NCBI GenBank assembly: GCA_905198835.1
Contig: CAJKDY010000001.1
Span: forward strand, 1-64,000
From: an uncultured Eubacteriales bacterium
GTDB lineage: Bacteria; Bacillota; Clostridia; Oscillospirales; Oscillospiraceae
Direction: 5' to 3'
Length of the DNA: 64,000 bases
Made by a program: the position numbers and the translations under genes. Below the pieces are notes generated by a model, which searched no databases, was not told the DNA's origin, and saw only the letters and a program-made list of their open reading frames with translations. This document shows, one piece after another, positions 30,197 to 41,700 of this stretch (position 1 is its first letter; every line of letters begins with the position of its first letter).

Positions 30197-30907
30197 GTGA
30201 AGCGGAGATATACCTGCGTTCTGATCGACGCGGACAATACCCTCCTGGATTTTGACGCCACCGAGGCTCAGGCTCTGCGGCGGACCATGGAGCGCCGGGG
30301 CCTGCCTTATAATGAAGAGACCCGGGCACGGTATATGGCCATCAACCGGGCGCTCTGGGACGCCTTTCACAGGGGCGAGGTGGAGCAGGAGTGGCTCAAG
30401 GGCGAGCGGTTTCGCCGCTTTGGCGCAGAGCTGGGCTGGTCGGGAGACGCGGGAGCCTGGGACGCGGAGTATCTGGACGCCATGGGCGACTGCGGGGCGC
30501 TGTTGCCAGGCGCGGTGGAGCTGTTACAGGCACTGAAGCCGTATTGCCGCATCGGCCTTGCCACCAACGGCCTGAAGACCGTTCAGCGGCGGAGGCTGAC
30601 GGGCAACCCCATTACGGCGTATCTGGATGGGGTGTTCATTTCCCAGGAGATGGGTGTGGGTAAGCCCCACAAGGCGTACTTTGAGCAGGTGCTGACCGCG
30701 CTGAACGCCTCGCCGGAAGAGACTGTTATGGTAGGAGACGATCTGCTTAGCGATATACAAGGCGCTATCAACGCTGGGCTAGATTCCATTTGGTATTCGA
30801 GAAATGGAGGTTTCAGCCCGTTGCCGACCTATACTGTTGCCGACCTGGGAGATGTGGCAAAAATCGTGTTGGGAAGAGAGAATGAGATAGATGAAGAGAA
30901 GAGATAG
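30197..30907 (+). CDS. HAD-family noncanonical pyrimidine nucleotidase (YjjG-like)
   Basis: A 236-residue HAD hydrolase with the nucleophile motif LIDADNTLLDFD, motif II GLATNG, lysine in MGVGKPHKAYF and acidic motif VMVGDDLLSDIQGA, with a helical cap in between. The pattern fits YjjG-type 5'-nucleotidases that remove damaged pyrimidine nucleotides. Starts with GTG behind GGGGAGGG, three bases after the exporter. It overlaps the SGNH hydrolase start by 17 bases. Confidence 0.85.
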   Translation: MKRRYTCVLIDADNTLLDFDATEAQALRRTMERRGLPYNEETRARYMAINRALWDAFHRGEVEQEWLKGERFRRFGAELGWSGDAGAWDAEYLDAMGDCGALLPGAVELLQALKPYCRIGLATNGLKTVQRRRLTGNPITAYLDGVFISQEMGVGKPHKAYFEQVLTALNASPEETVMVGDDLLSDIQGAINAGLDSIWYSRNGGFSPLPTYTVADLGDVAKIVLGRENEIDEEKR

Positions 30908-31907
30908 CATTTTGATCGCCCTTGGCGTGGCGGCGGTGTGCGGCCTGCTGGTGCTGGGGCCGAGACTGACCTTGCCGGGGCAGAGCCAGCTGGACCCGAC
31001 GAGCTCGCCAGGCCCGTCTGCCCCCACGCCGACGCTCCAGGTGACGGCCTCGCCCGCCCTGGACCGGACCGCCGAGCCCACGCCGGACGCGTTGCCCAGC
31101 CCGGCCACAGGGGAGACGTCGCCCGCCAAGGACCCGGCCCGGCTGCCGACGCTGGCGCCGTCCGCGGAGCCTACGCCCACACCGGTGGGCGTGGTGGCTG
31201 ACGCGGGCTACGACTACAGCCAGTGCGTGCCAGAAAGCGAGCCGGTGGGAGATGACTATTTTGCCGACGCCGTCTTTATCGGCGACTCCCGTACCGACGG
31301 CTTTCGGCTGTATAGCGGGCTGACCCAGGGAGAGTATCTGGTCAAGACCGGGCTGAGCGTGTTCAAGATCGAGAAGGATCAGGTGAAGGTGGAGGGCAAG
31401 AAGATGACCGTGCCCGAGGCCCTGGAGCGCAAGAGCTACGGCAAGGTGTATGTCTGCCTGGGACTCAACGAGCTGGGGATGTATGACGACCAGGGGTATT
31501 ACGACCACTACGCCGCCCTGATCGACCATATCCGTGTCGCCCAGCCCCAGGCCACGGTATATATTCAGCTGCTGATCCCTGTCAACGAGCAAAAGTGTGG
31601 GGAAAAGGGCGTGGCCGACTATATCAACAACCAGCAGATCGGCGTCTACAATGACCTTTTGCGCCAGCTGGCCCAGGATAAGCGGGTGTTTTTGGCCGAC
31701 CCGGCCCAGGCCATCGTGGACCCGGCCACCGGCCAACCGCCCTATGACCTGGTGGCCGACGGCATTCATTTCCAGAAGGAGCCCTACCGGCAGTGGTTGG
31801 ACTATCTCAAGCGCCACACGGTGCAGCCGGCCCCAGAGCCGGAGGCGCCGCAGGACGTTGCCCAGGAATGGACCCCTGCAGCGCCGCAAGAGGAGGAACT
31901 GACATGA
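30891..31907 (+). CDS. membrane-anchored SGNH/GDSL hydrolase
   Basis: A 338-residue exported protein. Residues 5-25 form a signal anchor (ILIALGVAAVCGLLVLG), followed by an 80-residue proline/threonine-rich linker rich in PTP and SP. The catalytic domain has the SGNH block I serine in FIGDSRTDGF (near 130), block III-type GLNELG, and block V DGIHF with the catalytic Asp/His. Such enzymes remove acyl groups from carbohydrates or peptidoglycan; the substrate is unknown. Overlaps the HAD gene by 17 bases and the next gene by ATGA. Confidence 0.82.
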   Translation: MKRRDSILIALGVAAVCGLLVLGPRLTLPGQSQLDPTSSPGPSAPTPTLQVTASPALDRTAEPTPDALPSPATGETSPAKDPARLPTLAPSAEPTPTPVGVVADAGYDYSQCVPESEPVGDDYFADAVFIGDSRTDGFRLYSGLTQGEYLVKTGLSVFKIEKDQVKVEGKKMTVPEALERKSYGKVYVCLGLNELGMYDDQGYYDHYAALIDHIRVAQPQATVYIQLLIPVNEQKCGEKGVADYINNQQIGVYNDLLRQLAQDKRVFLADPAQAIVDPATGQPPYDLVADGIHFQKEPYRQWLDYLKRHTVQPAPEPEAPQDVAQEWTPAAPQEEELT

Positions 31908-32362
31908 AAAGGTGGAGCATGATGCTGGGCTGCGGGCTTTTGTGCGCGTGTCTGGTCGGATGTGGAGGAGAGGCAAAGGAGCCGTTTGACCCGGAGAGCA
32001 CCGCCCAGAGCCTACTGGACGCCCCGGGGGTGTTCACCGAGACCCTGGAGCGACTGGACCCGGCCATGGCGGCGGGGGAGTACGGCCTGGAGACGCTGGA
32101 AGGAACGGAGCTGGTGTGTTACTATTCCCCCGGCGGCACCGCCGAGGAGATCACTGTGGCCGCCTGCGAGAGCGAAGATGCGGCCCGGGCCTTTGAGACC
32201 GCGGCGCAGGGCCATATTGCCGACCAGAAGGAGGCCAACGAGACCTACCGGCCCGCGGAGTTGCCCAAGCTGGAGAAGGCTGTGGTGGAGCGGCGGGGTT
32301 GCACGGTACTGGTGCTGGTCTGCGCCGATTACGAGGTCGCCCAGGCCGCCTTGGACGGCTGA
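31904..32362 (+). CDS. small lipoprotein, DUF4358-like
   Basis: A 152-residue lipoprotein with a signal ending in LVGC (lipobox) and a mature part of about 130 residues resembling the DUF4358 lipoproteins of Firmicutes: YGLETLEGTELVCYYSPGGTAEEITVAAC followed by an amphipathic helix region with QGHIADQKEANETYRP. The start overlaps the SGNH hydrolase stop (ATGA), behind GAGGAGG, so the two are coupled; DUF4358 proteins are often beside SGNH hydrolases. A strong terminator follows. Function unknown. Confidence 0.72.
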   Translation: MKRWSMMLGCGLLCACLVGCGGEAKEPFDPESTAQSLLDAPGVFTETLERLDPAMAAGEYGLETLEGTELVCYYSPGGTAEEITVAACESEDAARAFETAAQGHIADQKEANETYRPAELPKLEKAVVERRGCTVLVLVCADYEVAQAALDG

Positions 32363-32376
32363 AGGGATTTTTTATA

Positions 32377-32417
32377 AGGGCGCCCACTTTCCACGGGAAA
32401 GTGGGCGCCCTTTTTTT
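32377..32417 (+). terminator. intrinsic terminator ahead of the giant gene
   Basis: A perfect 16-pair stem (AGGGCGCCCACTTTCC, 32377-32392, with 32396-32411), three-base loop, then TTTTTTT. It isolates the giant gene from the operon upstream. Confidence 0.93.
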
Positions 32418-32591
32418 AGAAAAGGAAAGGGAACATTTTTTGACAAAATATTTTGCCAATATGAAACAAACGGGAACTTCCTGCATGTTTTGTCGTCAAA
32501 TGGAAAGGCCGGGAGGGGAAGAAGACGGCCTTTGACCCGCCCGACGCGAGACAATTTACCACAAGACAGCGAAAAAAACTCCCAAAAGGGG

Positions 32592-32620
32592 TTGCATTTT
32601 TCAATGGGTTGTGGCATAAT
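32592..32620 (+). promoter_or_regulatory. promoter of the giant gene
   Basis: TTGCAT (32592-32597), 17-base spacer, CATAAT (32615-32620), with TG-G before the -10. Transcription would begin near 32627. The rest of the 404-base gap holds the terminator at its start, an AT-rich stretch with an orphan TTGACA (32440-32445), and the leader. Confidence 0.55.
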
Positions 32621-32626
32621 GTGCCT

Positions 32627-32766
32627 GTAAAAATAGCCATCCATGGGATGACTGCGCCCTTTTGCGGGGTGTGACCCACAATATCTTGTGCGTTTTAATC
32701 CTGGGGACACTACATATCCGCTCTGACATTCTATATCATACTATATAAAAGAAAGGAGGGAGGATC
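32627..32766 (+). other. about 140-base untranslated leader of the giant gene
   Basis: The leader has a short stem CACAA/TTGTG and GC-rich segments around GCGCCC...GCGGGG near 32655-32685, then an unstructured AT-rich tail with GAAAGGAGGGAGG in front of the ATG. It does not match a riboswitch class that I can recognise. Confidence 0.35.
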
Positions 32767-35700
32767 ATGGATGTGGACCTGAGCTTGTGGAAGCAGCTGG
32801 GCAAGCGGATCATCGGCGGCCTGTTGGCCTTTTCTATGATCCTCTCTCTGTTCACCACCGCCGCGGCCGCCACCATTACCACCGAGGACCCTGACCAGGG
32901 CGTCCAGACCGAGCAGCCCGGCGCCGAGCCTGAACCCGGAACCAACGAGCCCGATGCCAGTGACACCGAGCCGACCGATGAGCCTGAGTATAGCGTGCCT
33001 CTGGTGCTGGACCGCAACGCCATCGGCTTTACCAGCGACATGAAGGAGGTCCGGGTGACCGCCACCGTCACCGATGTGCGCTATCTGGGCAAGCTGGAGA
33101 GCCTGGAGGAGTTCGCGTCCTTCTTCCCGGGGGACGTGGACCTGGACCAGTGCGCTTACCTCACCGAGGACTATCGCCAGGCCATTGCCGCCATGCCCGA
33201 GGCCGAGCGCCGGGCCCTGCGGCGGAAGGCCTCCGCCAAGCTGAAGGTCACTGAGCAGTTTGTGTGGGAGACGGTGTACGCCGGGTACGACTTTAAAGAC
33301 TATATTGAGATCGAGACCCTGGATTGGGGCGTGATGGACGCCAGCGAGGAGTCGGCCCCCTCCATCACCTGCACTGCTCTTGTGAAGTGGATCGGTCCTA
33401 CCGACGCTGTGGCCAACGTCACCTCCAGCGGCAACAGCAGTTCCTCCTCCGGGGCTACCATGATCTCCCCCAACGGCAGCAATATCCAGGACTTGATCGG
33501 CTCTACCGAGCCCACTCAGACCGGCACGAAGAGCGTGGCCGACGAGTCTCAGGAGATCCAGGACTTCCTTTATGAAATGTATAAGGAGGGCGGCCTGACC
33601 CAGTCCAACTCCGCCTACGACCTGACCCCCTTTGAGGAGCGGGCTAAGGCCGAGGGCATCACCGTGGGGCAGGACGGCGACGCCCAGGTGGACGTGGATC
33701 AGCTGTTGGCCCAGGTCCAGCAGCAGGCCCAGCAGCAGCTCCAGAGCCAGGCCCAGCAGGACCAGACTCAGGGCGACGATCAGGGCGAGGAGTTCTCCTT
33801 GTTCAACTCCAATGCCGCCAGCCAGATCCAGGCTCCCGTGATCCTGGACGAGGACGGCTCGACCAACAACAACACCAAGGACAACAGCGAGCAGGCTGAG
33901 GCCGCGCCCGCTGCGGACGACGCCCAGACTCCCGACGTGAGCGACCCCGCCCCCGTGGCCGACGAGAAGGTGGAGCCGCCGGAGGAGTCCGACGCGGCCC
34001 CTGTTCCCACCAGCGAGACCCCCGAGGTGCCCGTCGGGGACGAGGATCAGAATACACCTATATATAATAAGGAAGAGACGAGCGAAAATGGCGACAGCGG
34101 CGACGCTGCCGCTAACGGCGTTTCTACTGAAGCCGGCGAGGACGGTATGCCGGACGGCCTGGACCTGACGGTCCAGGACGGTCAGACCGGCGAGACCAGC
34201 ACCTTCGGCGACGTCCCCGATGGCGCCGACAAGACCCCCACCCCCGACAACTCCAACGGCGGCGCGCTGATCGACAGCGTCAACGGCGACAAGACCCTGG
34301 AGCAGATCCTCAGCCAGCTGGGCGCCACCTCCGGCGGCGTCGGCGGCTCCACCATCGTGCCGCAGGAGGGCGGCGTATCCGCTTCGGGCTCCACCGGTGG
34401 CGACAAGGTCACCGATAAGCTCACCCGGGATGAAGAGGACCAGTACGGCGAGGACACGGTGGTGAAGACCGCCGTGGTCACGCCCACCATCGACGCCTCC
34501 GGCAGCATGATGTACCAGGTCTACTTTGGCGTCCGTGTTCCTGAGGCGGATCTTGTCACCTACGGCGCAGCCTACTATATGGGGGCGGCTACTGTGCCCG
34601 AGCGGCCCAGCGACACCCAGACCGACGTGGACAAGAACGACGACAACAAAGATGACAAGGACCAGGGCGAGAAGGCCGAGGATCCGGTCACCGACAAGAC
34701 CGAGACGCCTGAGGAGAACAAGGATCCCGCCGGAGACGCCGGCAAGGGGGATACCTACGGCTTGACCGCCAGCAACGATCCCACCGACGCTGAGCTGTCG
34801 GCTTTGTTCAACATTCAAAACCAGGGCCCGGGTCGGTTTGGCGGCAATGCCAACGACATCTACCACATCCGCATCTTTGTGGATAGCGTGTGCGATGTGT
34901 CCGGTTTCCTGGACAACGCTTTCAGCGGTTACCGCAATACCTCCAGCACCCGCCCGGTGCTGTACTCCGTGTTGGATCCCCGGGTAGCTACTGTAGACGC
35001 CAACGGTAAGGTCACCGCACTGCGGGAGGGACGCACTGCCGTCTACGCCAGCGCGGCCAAGACCACCGGTGGCGACGTCTACGCCGTGCTTCAGCTGGAG
35101 GTCCGGGGGCGCTTCACCCTCAGCTCCGGTCCGGCTATCGACCCCGAGGCCACCGGTGGCTATTCCCCCAAGACCGCCGTTCCCCAGATCTCCGCCGGTT
35201 CGCTGCACTCGCTGGCTTTGAAGGCTGACGGCAGCGTCTGGGCCTGGGGCCAGGCGCCCAGCGGCACCAACGCTATGGGCAGCAAGCACGCCGGCACCGT
35301 CCGCACCCCGGAGCCCATCTATGTGATCAGCTCCAGCGGCGTGGCAACGCCCATGACCGGCATCGTTATGGTGGCGGCCGGACTGAACTATTCTCTGGCG
35401 CTGACCACTGAGGGCCAGGTTTACGCCTGGGGCGTTAACAGCCGCGGCCAGACCGGCGTGGGCCAGAGCGTGGCGACCGCCTCCATTTCCGATCCCACCT
35501 TGGTCCGCGGGCCTAAGGAGGCTGACAGCAACACCAAGGACGGCTACCTGTGCAACATTGTCGCCATTTCCGCGGGCGCGAACCACGCCCTGGCTCTGGC
35601 CGCCGACGGCACGGTGTATGCCTGGGGCGAAGGCACCTATGGCCAGTTGGGCGTTCCCAACACCGATCTGGAGCGGACGGAGGAGGACACCCATGAGGTC

Positions 35701-38700
35701 TTCTACAGTCCCTACCCCGTGGTGGTCCGGGATGAAGACGGCAAGCCGCTGAAGAATATCGTCTCCGTGGCCGCCGGCGGCTCCGCCTCTGTGGCGCTCA
35801 ATATCCGCGGTGAGGTATTTACCTGGGGCGATAACCGCCGTGGCCAGCTGGGCCAGAACAAGAACCCCGAGGAGAACAGCGCCGGAGGCGGCGGCGCTAC
35901 CGACGAAAATCTGAAAAGCAACAATGCTACCCAGCTGGACCGCTATCAGCTCTACACCGAGGGTGGCAGCGATCCGGTCTACAAAAACGGCTTTGACGGC
36001 GTGGTGGCGATCTCCGCCGGCGGCGCTGGAGCCGTCCGCCGCACCGACTCGAACACCGGCGAGGTCATCAGCAACAGCTATGGCCATGTGCTGGCGCTGA
36101 AGGCGGATCTGCGGGTGGACTATGACGAGGCCAACAACCCCATCCAGGTAGACGAGACCACTGTCTATGGCTGGGGCGCCAACGGCTACGGCCAGGTGGG
36201 CAACTCCTCGGTCCAGCCGGAAAGCGGCAAGATCGACGCCACCCACGTGCTGCTCCCCAATGAGGCGGTGTATCCCAACGCTAACACCACGCAGGTGCGC
36301 ACGGTGGCCATCGACGCAGGCACCAACCACTCCTTGGCCATTACCCGGGAGATCCCCCTGGTGGACGACGACCCCGACGACGGCATTGCCGCCAAGCCTG
36401 ATCCCGATGCCGATCCTACCTATTATACATATGGTTGGGGCTACGACGAACGTGGCCAGTTGGGCCAGGGCCGCGGCTCCGGCGACGTCAATGGCAGCAG
36501 CGGTAGCACCAATTCCCAGCAGCGCACCCCCACCCGGATGCTCAAGGAGGACTACCCCGAGGACATCAAGAAGGGGGACGACTATCAGTTCGTCTACGTC
36601 CAGGACAGCCAGGGCGTTTCCGCCGGTAACTCCTTCTCCATTCTGTGGGATGAGGCAGGCGAGGTCTGGGGCACCGGCCACAACTTTAACTTCCAGCTGG
36701 GCGCGCCCACGCTTCGGATCATGGAGAACGGCGGCGGCGAGAGCGCCAGCGTTCCGGTCCGTGTTGGCTACGGCGTCAGTAAGAACCTCATCTATGATAA
36801 GGTGTGGGTCTTCACCACCATGACCGACGAGGATACCGGCGAGACCAGCACCCAGCTCACTGCCCGTTACGCGGTCCAGCCGGATACTGTCCCCGTGGCC
36901 GGCGAGCCCGGCGACAGTGACATTGCGTCCAACGTCGCATCTGTCCCGGTGTCTCAGCTGGTGCAGATCGACGTCACCGACAACGACCAGGACGCCCAGG
37001 AGCTGATGGAGCTTACCGACGATCAGTTCGTGGCACTGAAGGGCGTCAGCATGGAATATGGCATTACCCTGACCGACCAGCAATTCGCGGTGGTCTTCAA
37101 GAGCGGCATGAAGCGCTACTACTCTGTGGGCTTCAACATCTCCGAGCGAGACCGGGCTGTGCCCAGTGCCGAGGGCAGTGAGATGATCTACGGCCATACC
37201 GACAAGGCCGAGGTACCCAATCTGGACATTACCGATACCCGGGACCACCAGGTCCCCAACGACCGTAGCGAGACCGATCAGGTGCCCTGGCTGCTCCTGG
37301 ACCGAAACAACGCCGTGCTGGAGCCCACCGATCTCAAGGACGTCACCTCCATTGTCGGTATGGTGGAGGACGCCCCCGATGTGGACATCAACGGTGTGTA
37401 TGCCGGCAAGCTGAAGGTCACCATTAACGACGCCAACAACTTTGCCACCCCCATGGTTGCCGCGGGCGAGAATTTTACCGTGGCGCTGAAGTCCGACGGT
37501 ACTGTCTGGGCTTGGGGCGACAATACATATGGACAGCTGGGCACAGGTAAGACCTATGAGCAAATGCCCTATGCCCCGTACCCCATGCGGGTCACGGGTC
37601 TGGGCACCCGGGACACCCAGCCTGTCATGAGCAGACTCACGTTGATCAAGGAGATCGCCGTGGGCTATCGTCATGTTCTGGCCCGCACCGCCGACGGCGC
37701 GGTGTACGCCTGGGGCGACAACTCCCGTGGCCAGCTGGGCCAGGGCGAGACCATCGTGATCGGCACCGGCCGCAAGGACATCAGCCAGGGCATTGACGAT
37801 ACGGTGGAGGAGCCGCAGTTCCGCGACGATTCCGGCACGCTGGTGCCTCTGGCTGGGACAGGCAGCTGCTATCCCATTCAGGTCACCGGCGGCACCAACT
37901 CCGAGACCTCCGGCAGCAACTACCTTATGGGCGCCACCGCCATCGGCGCGGGCGGCTACCACTCCATGGCCGTGGTCAGCGACACCGGCTATGTCTACAC
38001 CTGGGGCGACAACTCCCGTGCCCAGTTGGGCACGGGCTACACCGTGGGCGCCGTGGGTACGCTGCGGACCTATCCGGATATGGTGGTCCGCGATCTGAAC
38101 GGCACCAGCACCGAGAGCAAGTACCTGACCAGCGCCGAGTCTGTTACCGGCGGCGGTTGGCACTCGCTGGCTGTGGGCGCCTTCCCCTATGCCGGATCGG
38201 ACGCCTCCGGCGTGTCCGGCAGTGACGCGGTCACCGTAGCCGCCTGGGGTGATAATACCTTTGGCCAGTTGGGCATCAACCACCGCCAGGACTATGACGA
38301 CGGGATCTACTGCGGCATTGCCGTGGAGTATATGAAGGCCCAGGACGACCGCCTTATCGACAGCGTTCTTAAGGTGGCGGCCGGCGAGTATCACACGGTG
38401 CTGCTCCTCCGGGGCAACCCCATCACCGGCGGCAGCGTCTATGTGGCGGGTCGGTACAGTGAGGGCCAGTGCGGCATGGCCGCCGACACCGACATTACCG
38501 TTACACGGGAGACCTTCTTGAAATATTGCGAGCCCCTGCCCGACGTCTCCGCGGTGGGCGACAAAAAGCCGGCGCTGAACGCGGTAAATATTGCCGCGGG
38601 CAAGTACCATACGGTGGTCATGACCGGCAAGCGCGAGGAGCTGGCTGAGGACGCCAGCGCCCTGGGCCCCATCATCCAAAGCGAGATCTATGTCTTTGGC

Positions 38701-41700
38701 ACCAACACCGCCGGCCAGCTTGGGACGGAGGCCGTCAACGTCCAGGGGCATTACGAGACCTCCAGCACGATGAACCAGGTGGGGAATCGCCAGTATACCT
38801 ATACGCAAAACCATGTGGTCAAGCCCGCTAGTGTTAAGGGCGTGGTCACCGGGCTGGCCGCCGGCGGCGAGCACACCGTGGCCCTTACCAACCTGGGCGA
38901 GGTCTTCTCCTGGGGCAAGAATGAGCAGGGCCAGCTGGGCGAGATGTCCCTGGTGGATCGCAGCGCCGTCAGTCAGACCGGCTTTGACGACGCCTATATC
39001 CCTGTGGTCTCCGGTGTGGTGAACTACGGCGGCAGTCTGAAGTATGATGTGCGCATGGAGACTTATCAGAACTCTGTCCGCTGGAATGACAAAACACAGG
39101 CGGGCGATCCTTATAATGTGTGCGACTACCTGCTGTGGCCCAATCTGCCCACCAAGTGGGGCGCCACACCCAACGATCCGGCCTTTGATCAAGACAGCTA
39201 TCCCTACCTTCTTGTCAAGACGATAGAGTCTGCTGCATATACCCGTGAAGATGGGACCGCGGAGCCCTACTACACCCACTATGACGCGCTGCAGGTCCCC
39301 GGCGGCAGCTACACCATCTGGTCCAGAGCCGCGGGCGAGGACTGGAAGGATACCGGCACCGAGGTGAAGGTTGGCAAGGGAATCGACTTTACAAAGACGC
39401 CGGCCATCATCAACTTCTTCTCTATTGAATTTGACGCCCAGGACGCCAAGAGCGGCAAGCCCGACAGCTCCACCATTCGTGTGTTCTATACCGTGGGCGG
39501 CACGAAAACGGAGGTCACTTCCGGCCAGAGCGTCTGGGGTGGCGGCAAGCTGGAGGCCATTGCCCAGGGCAATAGCGGTGTGGTCCCCGACTATACCTAT
39601 GACTGGAGCGTCTGGCTGGGCAAGGGCGCGGACCGTCACCTGGGCGTGGAGCGCGTGGGCGACGGCGATGGCGACTACACCACCTCCGTGGAGATGCGCG
39701 AGCCGGTCCGCGGTGAAGGGGATACCACGCCGCCCTCCGAAAGCGAGAAGGCTACCATGGACGGCCACATGGTCATTGACGCGCTGGGCAGCGCGGTGGA
39801 GATCCTAGTCAACGTGGACGATCCCGAGCAGTTTGATGTGGACCTTAACGTCCGCTTGGACGATAAGAGCTGGACCGAAAGCGACCGAAAGCTCTTCTTG
39901 AAGAGCTCTTATACTACGGTACCGCTGGAGCAGTTGGACCCCGGCCAGGGCAACCTCTATACTGCCAAGGCTGTGCCCGAGGGGACCTACACGGTGTGGG
40001 AGTATCAGACTACTGCCTCCAGTGTGGGCTATGATCCTGTCTCCAAAATGATCCTAAATCCGGATCTCTGCCTGGCTGGCCCGTTGCAGATCACCGTGAA
40101 GCGGGGCACCACTCCCGGCGCTTCCGCCGTGGTCACCACCAACAGCGCCACGAACCCCAACGATGTGTCGCTGGACTACTATACCATGAACGCCGACATC
40201 GTGCCTGAGTACGGCGCGGCCTATGCCTGGCTGGACATCTCCTACGCCAGACTGACCAAGGATGATAAGGGCGACGACGTCTATGTGGCCAACAGTGCCA
40301 GCGAGTGGTCCGGTCTGCAGGGCAAGCCTGTGATGAAGGACGCCCCGCTCTATCTGGCTGCCAACGGCGTGACCTGCGAGGGCTTTATCGGCTCTCTCTT
40401 CCGCACCTACTGGCTGCCCGGCGCCGGCAGTGTGAACAATACCACCGGCCTTGTGGACATGCCCGGTACCAGCTCGCTCAACCAGGGCCCCCGTGTCATC
40501 AAGGTCGCCAAGGCTACGGGCCAGGTGAACCTTCATGTTGTGATGAACGGCGGTGTGGAGGGGGACAACAACCGGGTCTCCTACATGGCCGTCCAGCTCT
40601 TGAAAAACGACTTCCCCTGGGCCACTGCCGCTTCGGAGGGCTACCATGTCTACGCCGAGAGCGTGCTGGGCCGCAACAACAGCCGCGTGGAGCGTAAGGA
40701 CCAGGTCTGGGCCAGCTATGAGTTGACCCACCAGGGCTCCGGCGTCTTTGACACCAGAGCCGTGGGCAATATCCCCAATGATATTTATCGGATCTACATC
40801 GGCTATCCCAACGGGGTCAAGATCCCCGTGGTCACCAGCTACTTCGCCCTGACCTCCAAGGGCTATACCGACGGCAGCCTTTCCTCGCTGCCGGTGGTGC
40901 CTGACGCCTCCAAGGGTACGGCGCTGAAGATCAATATGCGCGAGGTGGCTTATAGCATCACCGTGGCCAATCTGGACAACACCATGTCCCGCAACACCGA
41001 GGCCTATGTCCAGGTCATCAGCGGTTTTGACAATTCCCTGGAGTATATGGACGGCACCGGAAACACCTCCGCCCTGGGCGGCTGGAACCCCAAGGGCCTG
41101 ATCCTGGTGGCGCCGGACCAGGCCGCGCCCGACTATAATGTAACGGTGGTGGACACCATCCATGTGGTGGCCAACGGCACCAACACCAAGTCCCCCAAGA
41201 CCGGCACCATCATCCTGCCCCAGGACAACGAGGTGGCTATCCAGATCCTGGGCTCCAATGCCGACGAGTTCCGTGTCTCCGCCAGCGCCTCTACTGTTGA
41301 GGCTGTTCCTGGTAACGAGTACGATAACTTTGACTTTATCCAGGATGACCCGCTGCCCTTGGGTTACCCCATGACCTTCAGCACGGTGAAGGAACACCAC
41401 AAGAACTTTGGCGGGACCACCGATTATAGCACCGTGGTCCGGGATCCCGACTACCCCAACGACGACTCTCAGAAGAACAACTGGCATGAGCCTTGGTATC
41501 TTGCCACGGCTACGGCCTTCTACATCTATGTCTACGGCAAGACCGACGCCGGTATTCTGGCCGGCGGGGACAGTCAGGCTACCCTCAGCGCTGTCGGCGC
41601 TGAGTTGGAGACGGCCAGCGTGGATTTGGACTTTGACTTCTACGGTGTTCTTCGCGGTGACTCCGCTCAGTTGATGGACGCGGGCGGGGCGGTAGCGGTC

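Noticed and set aside
32627..32766. A riboswitch (for example c-di-GMP type) in the leader of the giant gene
   Set aside because: I could not place the conserved core of any class; only short generic stems are visible.
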